A DNA stretch of 64,000 bases, from positions 17,501 to 81,500 of the forward strand of contig JAMYWO010000117.1 of NCBI GenBank assembly GCA_024220525.1, given 5' to 3'. The notes beneath the pieces were generated by a model. The model did not search any database. It was not told where the DNA came from and saw only the letters and a program-made list of their open reading frames with translations. Position numbers and translations under genes: made by a program. This document shows positions 23,817 through 33,954 of this stretch, piece by piece (the stretch's first letter is position 1; every line of letters starts with the position of its first letter). This DNA is from Cochliopodium minus (Eukaryota; Discosea; Himatismenida; Cochliopodiidae).

Positions 23817-25365
23817 ATGACTTTCAATTTCCAAACAGCTCATCCAAGAGCAAATCTTATGAATTGGCGAAATATATCCAAAGGTGTTAAAGAGATATTT
23901 GCGAATGAAGAGGAATCAGAACAGAAGATCTTGGACATCTTGGATTATGAATGTAAAAATAAACCTATTGCATCATAGATATCTCAATATCTTCCTTATT
24001 TATTGTTTAATAGGTTATCAAGGAAATATGTCAACAAGATATCATCTCTCAGAATTTTTTAATAAAGAATATGGAGGAAGATTTGAATTCAAATCAAGTA
24101 AAAAAATCCTTTTCAATTGAAATTCATTCGAAAATATCTTATTTAGAAATATACTCACTAAATTATAATTTATTTTAAAATGTATAGATCAATTCATATT
24201 ACAAGATGGTGTCAGTGGATGTATTCATTCAATAGCAAGCATTAAATACAGAGAAAATAGGTATTAAATTATTAATTAATAAAAAAAATTAAAAAATAGA
24301 AAAAGTTATATAGTAATAGAAGACCCCACATATTATTTGGTAAGAGGAATTTTACCAAAGAACTCGAAAAAACTTCCGATTAAAGTAGAAAAAGATGGAA
24401 TAAATATAAGCAAACTAGAAGAGTTACTAGACAAGGGTGTAGACGTGTCAATAGTATATATAATACCCTTTTTTCAAAACCCCACATCCTACAATCTATC
24501 CGTTGAAAAAATTAAAAAGTTGATTTATTTGAGCAAAAAATTCGATTTTGTAATTATAAGTGATGAAGTGTATTCTCAAATTTATTTTGATAATGAATTT
24601 GTAAAAAACACTTTGCCTCTTGCTTGTTATGATACAGAAGAACCTTATTCTGTATACAGTGTTAACAGTGTTTCGTAAAAAAAAAAAAAAATTATTTTCT
24701 TAATTTATTTAATTTTTTATTTTTGCAATACTAATTAATATTTAAAAAAGTAAAACTTTATCACCCGGACTAAGATTAGGATGGATATTTGCAAAAAATG
24801 ATGCTATAGAAGATTTATTAAAAGACATGGGGTAATTATTAAAATAAAATAAAAATAAAAAAATTATCATAAAAAAAATCAACAATAATTTTTATTCACT
24901 TTTTAAAATAATAGTAATTTAAGTTCGGGAGGAGGTTTAGGAGCAATTTCAGCTCAAATCTTACAAAATTTATTGGAGAAAGGAGAATACGAGAAACAGA
25001 TCCACAAAATAAGAAAAGTGTACAAAGAACAACTCGACTTCATATGCAACAAAATCTCCGAGTCATCTCTCTCCAAGTTTTTAAAGTTCGACAAACCCAA
25101 CGGCGGATATTTTCTTTGGTGTGAAGTCATTGAGAGTTTGTTAATTAAGGACACCAAACATCTTTTGGGTCTTTTAAATAATAACAATGTTTTGGTTTTG
25201 AAGGGTTCTTCTTGTTCTTCTCCTTCTACTAATTGGAATGACAGTTTGGTTGAGTTCAATGACTTTTCTAATTGTTTTCGCTTGTGTTTTGTTCACTTGA
25301 ATTGTGACCAGATAAGTGAGGGTATTGACATCATGGAAAAAATCTTTTTGGAAAATTCTAAATGA
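23817..25365 (+). CDS. PLP-dependent class I/II aminotransferase
   Basis: Several exons encode a fold-type I aminotransferase. Landmarks in order: NMSTRYHLSEFFNKEYGG near the N-terminus, PFFQNPTSYNLS (the Asn of the cofactor site), VIISDEVYSQIYF (Asp and Tyr contacting PLP), and VSKTLSPGLRLGW, where the Lys forms the Schiff base with PLP and the Arg belongs to the phosphate-binding site. The C-terminal domain (PNGGYFLWCEV) is also typical. The pattern is closest to the kynurenine/2-aminoadipate and MocR-like group, but the substrate is not certain. The intron at 24678 falls directly before the Schiff-base Lys region. Exon 1 is 23817-23952. Confidence 0.8.
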
Positions 25366-25511
25366 AAATTTTTGAAAGAATAGAAATAAAATTTAAACTG
25401 AAACACTAATAATAAAAATGTTCCAAAACTTTTGCACAAAATTTTTTCATTTTTACATAAATTTATTTATTATTATTTAAAATATTGTGGTATAAAATAA
25501 AATATAAAAAA

Positions 25512-27500
25512 ATGAATTCTTTGACAAATGACAATCATGAATTTTCAGCTGATGTAATTATAATTGGTGCAGGAATATCTGGATTATTCGCTGCCAAAAC
25601 TCTCGATGAAAATAAAGTAGGAAAAATATTAATCTTGGAAGCAAAGGATAGGATTGGAGGAAAGGTTTATAGTGAGACAATAGATATTGGAGAAAGAGGA
25701 AAATTGAGATTGGATGTGGGAGGAGCATTTGTTGGTAAATAGAAAGAAATATTAACAGATAGATTTGCTTTATAAAAATAAACGATCAAAAAAAAAAAAT
25801 AGGAAAGGAACAAAAAAGATTATTGCAATTGGCAAAAGAATTAAATGTCAAAACATCCAATACATACAATGATGGAAAAAACATTTTATATTTATGTGGC
25901 AAAAAGAAGATATACAATGGAGATTATCCATTCTATGATCTTTCTAGTTTGTTGGATACAAACAAATTATTGTGCAAACTCGATCATCTGATGGAAAAAC
26001 TCAACCAAAAAAAATTCTCCGAAGTGGAAATCGAAAAGATGGACAAAACTTCTGTGTGGGAATGGGTGGAGGAAAATGGAGAGACCGATATAGCAAAAAG
26101 TATGATTTCAGCCTCCATATCTACTGCTTTTGGAGATTTAAAAAATTATTCCCTCTATTCTTGTTTAAAAGATTGTAAAAAAATTCTTTTGTTAAAAAAA
26201 AAATCATTAATAAAAAAAAAAAATTATCAACGAAAAAAAGGTGCTTCTTGTGGAGGACTTTTACAAGTATTAGGTAGATAATTTTTAAATTTTTTGTTTT
26301 TTAAAGATTGATTGATCAAAAACAAAAAAAAAAATTTTTTTTTTTGTAGAAGTAGAAAATGGAGCACAGGAAATGTTGTTCGTTGAGGGATCTTATTCTC
26401 TATGTGAAAGAATGTCAAAAAATTTCAGCGAAAGAGTAAAAATAAACTTGAATGTGAAAGTGAATTCCATCAACTACAAAAACAACAAAAAAATAGTTTT
26501 GTCTTGTGAAAAAGACAACCAAAAAACAGAATACTTCTGCACCAAATTGATTGTGTGCATTTCTCCTCTTCAATTTGTAGATCTTCATTTTTCTCCTCCC
26601 TTACCATCAAACAAAATTTCGAAAGAAACAAAATTAACTGGCTTTAATTACTTTAAATCTTTTTTTATTTATGGTAAATGATCAATGATCTTTAAAAAAA
26701 AAAAAATTTTTGTTTAAATTTTTTAAAAAAAAAAAAAGAAAGGAGATGGTGGGTTGAAAAAGGTTTGAGTGCACAACTTTTTAGTGATGATGGTCCTGTA
26801 TGGTGGTCTGTGGATGGAATGGTTGATGACGAAAATAATAAAAAGTATGGAGTATTGATTGGATTTGTAAGTGGTAAATTAAAAAATTAATTGAACTTTT
26901 CTATTAAAAAATGATTTGTTTTTAATATTCAAACGAAAATTTTTTTAGAAAAATGGCAAAATTGTGATCAAGAAAAAAGAAAAAAGGAAATCATCAAACA
27001 ATATAAAGAGATGTTTGAAACAGATGAGGTGGAGAATTATATTGCCTACCACGAAAAAGACTGGAAGGAAGAAAACTCGGGATTTTGTGGTGGAAATTTT
27101 CCTTTAAATTCCTCTCGTTTCTATTATCCTCACATGAGCACACCTGTTGATAATCTCATTTTTTTTGGAGGAAGTGAAGTCTCTGAGCATTGGTCTGGAT
27201 ATATCGAAGGAGCTGTTAGAAGTGGAGATAAGTAAATAAATTTCTTTTTAATAATATCTCTTTCAATATTTGAAACATTCCTCTTAACAAATTCCTCTTG
27301 TCGTAATTTTTTTTAAAAGATCCGCTCATTTGGTTTTGGATTCTATGAATGTAAAGAAAACATCTGATTATTTCGAAGTTCCTGTGGAGGTTTATGGTCC
27401 CTCTTCTATTCAGAAATTGCTCCCATCTGCTTCTCAATTCAAATACGTTGTTTTCTATCTTTTTGGATTTCTTTTATCTCTTTTTGTTTATTTTTTTTGA
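25512..27500 (+). CDS. Flavin monoamine oxidase with C-terminal membrane anchor
   Basis: Multi-exon gene of about 480 residues. The FAD-binding Rossmann motif [16 protein letters not shown] is at the N-terminus, followed by [15 protein letters not shown]. Near the C-terminus [10 protein letters not shown] aligns with the SGGCYT region of animal MAO, where Cys carries covalent FAD, and [14 protein letters not shown] matches WSGYMEGAV. The protein ends in a hydrophobic helix ([17 protein letters not shown]), as in the MAO tail anchor of the mitochondrial outer membrane. It oxidises amines to aldehydes with O2. It follows the aminotransferase on the same strand. The upstream ATG at 25485 is possible, but 25512 better fits the length to the FAD motif. 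Confidence 0.82.
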
Positions 27501-27734
27501 ATTTTTTTCAATAAAAAAAAAAATTTAAAATTTTCCAAGAAAACAAAAATTTTGCTTTTTTTTTTTTTTTCAAATTCTTTTTGCTTTTATTTTTAAAGTA
27601 AATTAACTTGATCATATTTTGTATTGAGGGATCCGATCTATTAAATTTGATATTTAAATTAATTTATTGAAAAAAAATTAAAAAAAAAAAAGCAGAAAAT
27701 TTTTATTTTCATTTTAAACTAAAGAGATCAAAAG

Positions 27735-28076
27735 ATGATAAATGAATTCATTATTGAAGAAATACCAAATACTTTCAATACAAGAAATCCTTTTTCAACC
27801 CATCCTGATATAATTGATTTAATACCAAAAATGAGGAGGAATGAGATAATGGATAAATTGAAGCGATTGGATAAATTATTTATGCACCAAATAGAAACAA
27901 TGAACTCTAAACATACATTCGGAAGCATGAAAAAGATATCAAATTATCTCAACGATATTACAAGAGAGATCCATCATATAATTTCCTCATTAGGAGAAGA
28001 TTGTCATCAATTGGAATACATTACCGAAATCATTTACATGAGTTTCCAATCCCAATTTTCTTTGACCAATCATTGA
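27735..28076 (+). CDS. Unknown small alpha-helical protein
   Basis: Single-exon open frame of 113 residues, not recognised. It looks coding: balanced composition, His- and Met-containing helices (KLFMHQIETMNSKHTFGS) and no low-complexity bias. No signal peptide or membrane segment. It lies 235 bp after the amine oxidase stop. Confidence 0.5.
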   Translation: MINEFIIEEIPNTFNTRNPFSTHPDIIDLIPKMRRNEIMDKLKRLDKLFMHQIETMNSKHTFGSMKKISNYLNDITREIHHIISSLGEDCHQLEYITEIIYMSFQSQFSLTNH

Positions 28077-28451
28077 GGCAATAAGCAAAAAAAAACAAAA
28101 TAACAAAACAAAAAAAATATATAAACCATGTCTAATGGATAAACTAAAATGGATGTGAAAAGAGAACAATATTGTAACATATGAACTATAGAATTGTTTT
28201 TTTTGGGAAATTATAAAGAAAAAATTAAATTTTTTTTTTCATTTAATTTTAAAATTACGTGTTTGTTTTGAAACTTTCTTAACTTTTCAAATATTCTGAA
28301 TTTTCAAATTTACTTATCAAGATAAAAAAGATAAAATATAAAAAAACAAACAAAAGTCAAAATCAATCTTCCAACAAGAAAGGAAAAAAATTTGTTTTTT
28401 TATTTATTTGAAGGAATTTTTAATTTCAAATTTATTTTTTTCTTTTTTTTT
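28077..28451. other. Intergenic between convergent genes
   Basis: AT-rich spacer between the stop of the small protein (+) and the stop of the aldehyde dehydrogenase (-). No gene, repeat or structured element seen. Confidence 0.45.
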
Positions 28452-29086
28452 TTAAAGAACACCAAAATCTTTCATCAACATCAATTTCTCTTCAGTAAAT
28501 TCTTCCATAGATTGAACTATACCTTCCTTTCCTACACCTGATCTTTTCCAACCACCATAACTTTGAGCATCCACTCTCATGGAAGGAATATCATTGATAA
28601 CGACACCACCAAACTCCAAGTTCTTTAAAAATTAATAAAATGAAAAAAAATGAAGAAAAATAATAAAAAATAAATAAAAAATATACCTGGTAAGCGTACC
28701 AAGCTTTATGGAGATTGTTAGTAAACACACCAACTTGTAAACCGAAATGTCCTTCATTTATAGTTTCAACCAAAGATTTAAAGTCAGAATATTTGACTAA
28801 GTTACAAACAGGACCAAATGCTTCAGAGCAGTGGAGTTGGCAAGATGGGTCCACGTTCTCTACTAAAGTTGGTTGAAAAAAGTTTCCCTCGTCTTTTCCT
28901 CCTACCAAAACTTTGGCGCCTAAATTCAAAAAAAAAACAAAAAATAAAACAAAATATTTATTGAAACAAAATTTAAATCAACAAAGAGTTACCCTTTCCA
29001 ACTGCTTCATCAACCCATTTTCTCAACCTTTTTTAATAAAAAGGATAATTTTAATAAAAATAAAATAAAATAAAAATAAAAATAAA

Positions 29087-29117
<31 letters not shown>

Positions 29118-29143
29118 TAAAAATAAAAATAAAAATAAAAATA
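28452..29143 (-). CDS. Aldehyde dehydrogenase, C-terminal part only (5' end lost at an assembly gap)
   Basis: Three reverse-strand exons (29027-28993, 28919-28687, 28622-28452) encode the C-terminal portion of an ALDH: LRKWVDEAVGKGAKVLVGGK, EAFGPVCNLVKY (the conserved E..GPV), GLQVGVFTNNL, GGVVINDIPS and YGGWKRSGVGKEG. The catalytic Cys and NAD-binding residues should lie upstream, beyond the N at 29144, and are not in this window. The GGVVIND...YGG..SG.G.EG pattern is closest to the GAPN/lactaldehyde dehydrogenase branch, which is an inference. An intron filled with (AAAAT)n runs from 29028 to the gap. Confidence 0.75.
29035..29143. repeat. (AAAAT)n simple repeat ending at an N
   Basis: About 100 bp of AAAAT/AAAATA units inside the truncated aldehyde dehydrogenase intron. 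It stops at the single N. Confidence 0.85.
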
Positions 29144-29144
29144 N
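29144..29144. other. Assembly gap (single N)
   Basis: One ambiguous base at the end of an (AAAAT)n tract. The gene on its left (aldehyde dehydrogenase) does not continue on its right, so it most likely marks a contig join of unknown length. Confidence 0.8.
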
Positions 29145-29280
29145 AATGAAGGAAAAAGTTGGAGCTTGTGTCAAATTGTGAGAGTCTAGCAAAGTTGACT
29201 CCTTCGAAAAGGAAGTGAATCATATTTTAGGAGATTTTTGAAAAATGGATACTTCTTTGTGAAGATTTTTTATTCCCCAT
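29145..29280 (-). pseudogene. Possible 5' fragment of a fifth Ras-array copy
   Basis: A reverse-strand ATG at 29280 starts MGNKKSSQR, matching the MGNKKS start shared by the Ras genes just beside it. A stop follows after 17 codons and no G1 exon is seen before the gap. Either the remaining exons were lost at the N or this is a decayed copy. Confidence 0.3.
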
Positions 29281-29428
29281 CAAAGAATATGTTTTTTAGT
29301 TCACAAAACAATTTTTTTTTTATTTTATTTTTTAATTCAAAACCAAAAAAAAAAAAATTATCCGATCAATAAATCGAATTCATCAATTGATTACAAATTT
29401 TTATAACATTAACAAAACAAGCTGTCCT

Positions 29429-30541
29429 TCATTTCTTGCCATTGGTTTGTTGAGGAATTTTTTTCCTTGTTTCTTGAACTAGAGCTAAAAAAGTTTCGTT
29501 TACATTTATCACTTCTTTTGCAGAAGTCTCAAAGAAAGGACACTAATAAATAATATAAAAAGTTTTTTAGAAAAAAAAAACATTCAAGAAATATTTTTTA
29601 TTAAACAAACAAGTTTTTACATTCCACAATTTAGCTAGTTCTTGAGCTTCAGTCCTTGGAACTACTCTTCTATCTTCTAAATCACATTTATTTCCAATTA
29701 TAACCTGATTAAATATTTTTGAAAAAAAAATTTAACTATTAATTAATGAAAAAAAATAACTGTTTTTTTACACATGGAGCTTCTGATGAATTTTTCACAT
29801 GTAAAATTCTTTCATGGTGTTCAAAAATCATTTCAAAACTTCAAAATTAAATAAAAATTAAAAAAAAAAATATATTTGGTGGAATAAATTTACCTGGTCT
29901 TATCTGTAATATCATAAACCAAGACAAAACCATCTCCCTCTCTTATCCAGTTATCTCTCAAAACACTAAATTCTTCTTTTCCTAATAAATATTATTGATT
30001 GTTTTTTTTTGAATTAAAAAACGCAAAATAAAAAAACTACCTGCTGTATCTATTAAAGAAATTTCAAATTTATTGTTATTTAATTAAATAAAATCTTTAC
30101 CTAATAATTCTAATATCACTGCTTTATTTTCTATTTGAACCTGTTTCCTATATGAATCCTCAACTTTTAAAAAAAAAAAAATTTGAATATAATCACAAAA
30201 AAGAAATATTCCTTTACTAGTAGGATCATATTCTGGCACAAAATGATTCGAACAGAATTGGATAACAGTTGCGGTCTTTCCTAAAATGAAATAACAAAAA
30301 AAATCATTTTTAAAAATAACTTCCCAAAAATAGAAAAATGACAATATTGTTTGTTTGAAACAAAATTTGGTTTAATTATTATACCTACACCACCTTGCCC
30401 AATTACTGCGAATTTATAAACTAATTTTAATTATAATTTTAAATTCGTTATAATTTCGTTTGATATCAGTTAATGGAATATTTATTTACTTTCTTTCAAT
30501 CTTTCTGGATCATGATTATTGGTAGATTTTTTATTGCCCAT
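29429..30541 (-). CDS. Ras-family GTPase A with N-terminal myristoylation motif and no CaaX box
   Basis: About nine short exons encode a Ras protein of roughly 190 residues. G1 is GQGGVGKTA, the switch I region EYDPTS|VEDSYRKQV is Ras-like, G3 is DTAG, G4 GNKCDLED and G5 ETSAKE. The DTAG motif sits on a 9-nt exon (30041-30049). The residue after DTAG is Lys where Ras has catalytic Gln61 (DTAGKEEF), which in known Ras proteins blocks GTP hydrolysis. The C-terminus is IPQQTNGKK with no Cys, so prenylation is not possible. The N-terminus MGNKKS fits MGxxxS myristoylation with a basic patch. It probably acts at membranes as a lipid-anchored switch. It is nearly identical to the neighbour at 30693-31802. 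Confidence 0.85.
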
Positions 30542-30692
30542 CAGATTTTAAAGTTAATCAAATTTTTTTTTTATTTTTTCCAAATTTAAATTTTAATCCT
30601 CAACAAAATTTGTTTTTAAATCAGAACAAAATTTAAATTTTTAATAAAAATTTGAGGATATATATATATCAATTGAACAAAATAAAACATCT

Positions 30693-31802
30693 TTATTTTT
30701 TGCCATTAGTTTGTTGAGGAATTTTTTTCCTTGTTTCTTGAACTAGAGCTAAAAAAGTTTCGTTGACATTTATCACTTTTTTTGCAGAAGTCTCAAAGAA
30801 AGGACACTTTTAAATAATAACAAAAAGTTTTTTAGAAAAAAAAACATTCAAGAAATATTTTTTAAACAAACAAGTTTACATTCCACAATTTAGCTAGTTC
30901 TTGAGCCTCAGTCCTTGGAACTACTCTTCTATCTTCTAAATCACATTTATTTCCAATTATAACCTGATCAAAAATTTTAAAAAAAAATTAAACTGTAAAT
31001 TGATAGTTAAAAAAATAACTCCTTTTTTTACACATGGAACTTCTGATGAATTTTTTAGTTGTAAAATTCTTTCATGGTATTCCAAAATCATTTCAAAACT
31101 TTCAAAATAAAATAAAAAATAAAAAAAAATATTTGGTGGAATAAATTTACCTGGTCTTGTCTGTAATATCATAAACCAAGACAAACCCTTCTCCTTCTCT
31201 TATCCAGTTATCTCTCAAAGCACTAAAATCTTCTTTTCCTAATAAATATTATTGATTGTTTTTTTTGAATTGAAAAACTCAAAAATAAAAAAACTACCTG
31301 CTGTATCTATTAAACAAAATTTAAAATAATTGATAATTAATTAAATAAAATCTTTACCTAATATATCTAACATCACTACTTTATTTTCTATTTGAACCTG
31401 TTTCCTATATGAATCCTCAACTTTTTAAAATAATTATGAATAGAAATTATTCCCAAAAAGAAATTCCTTTACTTGTAGGATCATATTCTGTCACAAAATG
31501 ATTGGAACAGAATTGGACAACAGTTGCAGTCTTTCCTAAAATGAAATTAAAATTTAACAATAAAATTCATTTTTAAAAATAACTTTCCAAAAATAGAAAA
31601 TGACAATGTTGTTTGTTTGAAACAAAATTTGATTTATTAATATACCTACACCACCTTGCCCAATTACTGCGAATTTATAAACTAATTTTAATTATAATTT
31701 TAAATTCGTTATAATTTCGTTTGATATCAGTTAATGGAATATTTATTTACTTTCTTTCAATCTTTCTGGATCATGATTATTGGTAGATTTTTTATTGCCC
31801 AT
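30693..31802 (-). CDS. Ras-family GTPase B, recent tandem duplicate of A
   Basis: Same exon structure, lengths and much of the intron sequence as gene A, 1,261 bp away, so a recent duplication. Motifs: GQGGVGKTA, EYDPTS|VEDSYRKQV, DTAGKEDF (Lys at the Gln61 position again), GNKCDLED and ETSAKKV. It has the same MGNKKSTNNHDPERLKE start and the same CaaX-less end. Differences from A are amino-acid substitutions such as MLDIL for ILELL before G3 and EGEGF for EGDGF. The 9-nt DTAG exon lies at 31298-31306. All GTPase motifs are intact, so it should be expressed and able to bind nucleotide. Confidence 0.85.
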
Positions 31803-31939
31803 CAGATTTTAAAGTTAATCAAATTTTTTTTTTATTTTTTCCAAATTTAAATTTTAATCCTCAAAATTTGTTTTTAATAAGTTTTTTAACTTTTAATCAA
31901 ATTTTTTGATTTGATACAATATTTTTTAAAAATCTCTTA

Positions 31940-32806
31940 TCAATAACTTGTTTTCAAAAGTTTTTTCCTAATTTCAACCACAAGAGATGCAAAAGTATCA
32001 TTGAGATTGGTGTTTGTTTTTGCAGTATTTTCAAAGAAAGGACACTTTTTGTTAAAGATTAATTTCCAAAAAAATTACATCAAATATTTACATTCCAAAT
32101 TTTAGCTAGATTTTGGCCTTCTGAAATGGATACTTCTCTTTGATCTTGAAGATCACATTTATTCCAATGAGAACCTGTTCATTTTGTTATTTATGTTCGA
32201 AAAATTAATAATAAAAAAAATTACACAAGGAGCATAATCAATTTCTTTTACTCTAAGAATATTTTGATAAAGAGACAACAATAAATCAAAACTATTTTGA
32301 AATGTTTAATTTATTTAAGACTAAATTTAACTATATTTTACCTCCCTTTGTCGGTTATTGAATAAATTATAACAAAACCATCTCCGCATCTCATATAATG
32401 TTCTCAATGAGCTGTACTCCTCTTTTCCTACTTTTTATAAGATAAAATTTTTTTTGAAAATTTTAGAAAATAAACAATACCTGCAGTATCTTTGTATTGA
32501 TTTGAATTTTTGTAAAAAAATTTTAAAAAATATTATTTAACCCTTTAACAAAAAAATTTCCTTTTACAAATTGATTCGTTATACAAGTTTTTCCTTTATA
32601 AAAATAATGTTTTCATTTAAATAAGAATGCCATTTGTTGATTAATAAATCCTATCATATACCAACCCCACCAGATCCAATCATTGCAATCCTAAATGAGT
32701 TAATATCTGATTATATTTGCAATACTTATGAATTGAATAAAAAAAAGCAAGGTTATGAATAATAACTTATAGAATAACTTTGAATGGTTGATTTTTTATT
32801 TCCCAT
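31940..32806 (-). pseudogene. Degenerate Ras copy C
   Basis: Reads from MGNKKSTIQSYS (start 32806) through MIGSGGVG and KTCITNQF to a C-terminus KLLKTSY. Two defects suggest decay. The exon for the switch I/beta-2/beta-3 region (SYRKQ...) is absent between G1 and the 9-nt DTAG exon. The G4 motif reads GGAATAAATGTGAT where A and B have GGAAATAAATGTGAT, a one-base loss that shifts the frame. The exon 1/exon 2 phase also does not fit cleanly. A base-call error could explain the G4 difference but not the missing exon. Confidence 0.65.
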
Positions 32807-32863
32807 TAAAATCAAGATTTCAATTTTTTTTATTATTAAATAATATTTCCTCAAAATCTTTAA

Positions 32864-33874
32864 TCAAAAACCAAAAAAAAAACAATTGAGAAAACTATTT
32901 TTTCCCCCTCCACCAGAAAACTTTTTAGTTTTTCTTCTCGTTTCATCAACAATAGCTCTGAACAATTCTTCAATGCTAGAGTTAGTTTTTGCTGAAACCT
33001 CCAAATAAGAACACTTTTTTTTACAAAAAGAAATTAACTTTGCAAAATCAATCATTCAAATTTTGATTTTTACATCCCAATTTTTGGCTAACTCTTGTGC
33101 ATCTTTTTTAGATACTTCTCTTTGATCTTCAAGATCACACTTGTTTCCAATCAATATCTACTCGAATGTTAAATCGACAAAATTAAAAATTATCCATTTA
33201 AAAAAAAAGAATTTTACACAAGGAACGTCTGGTTCGTCCTTAATTCTCAAAATACTTTCATGAATACTGTTGAGTGACTTTAAACTTTTTTAATTTTAGT
33301 TTTAAGATCAAAGATGACAATGTTCTTATAGAATACCTCTCTTTGCTTGTAATGGAAAATAAAATTATGAATCCTTCACTTTCTCTTACCCATTGATCTC
33401 TGAGAGCAATAAACTAATCCTTTCCTTATTAAGCAAGAAATCAGTTTTATTTTTCATTAAAATTAAAGGAAACAAATTTCACCAGATGTATCTTGTTCAA
33501 AAAAATTCAATAAATTAATTTAATATACCCAAAATATCTAAATTTAATACTTTATCTTCTATTATCACTTTCTTTTTGCAAATATCTTCTATTGAATCAG
33601 AATTATCTCCGATATAATTTCCGTTGACAAATTGTGCTACACAGGATGTTTTTCCTTTGCATCAATTTTAAAAGTAATTTGATTATGAATCCAAAAATTA
33701 AAATGTAATCTTTACCACACCACTCTCTCCAAGTAAAAGTAATCTATAATCTTATTTATGATTTTTGAAAAATTTTCATATTCTTTTTAAATCTTGGTCA
33801 ATTATTACTATCTTTCAAATTTCCCTTGTCACAATTGGAACTGTTATTTGTTATCTCACTTTTATTCTGATTTC
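32864..33874 (-). pseudogene. Degenerate Ras copy D
   Basis: The most diverged member of the array. It keeps LLLLGESGV|GKTSCVAQF (G1), DTSG on a 9-nt exon, GNKCDLED (G4) and LEVSAKTN (G5), with a glycine-rich tail. After the DTSG exon the frame reads K-D-stop-F-I-A-L-R-D, an in-frame TAG where A and B have Glu. No start codon is found: the first recognisable exon begins GNQNKS after an acceptor at 33875, and no upstream ATG with a usable donor is visible before the divergent gene at 33955. Most likely a decayed paralogue. Confidence 0.55.
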
Positions 33875-33954
33875 CTGAAGAAAAAGAAAATAGGTTATAA
33901 ATAGAAAATGAATTTTAAAATAAAATAAATCATAAATAGAAATTAAAAAAAAAA

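Noticed and set aside
28077-28451. Possible RNA gene between convergent genes
   Set aside because: Only A/T homopolymers and no stem-forming or tRNA-like boxes found by eye.
29053-29223. Reverse frames with LFLFLF or FIFIFI repeats across the N
   Set aside because: Translation of the (AAAAT)n microsatellite; not a protein.
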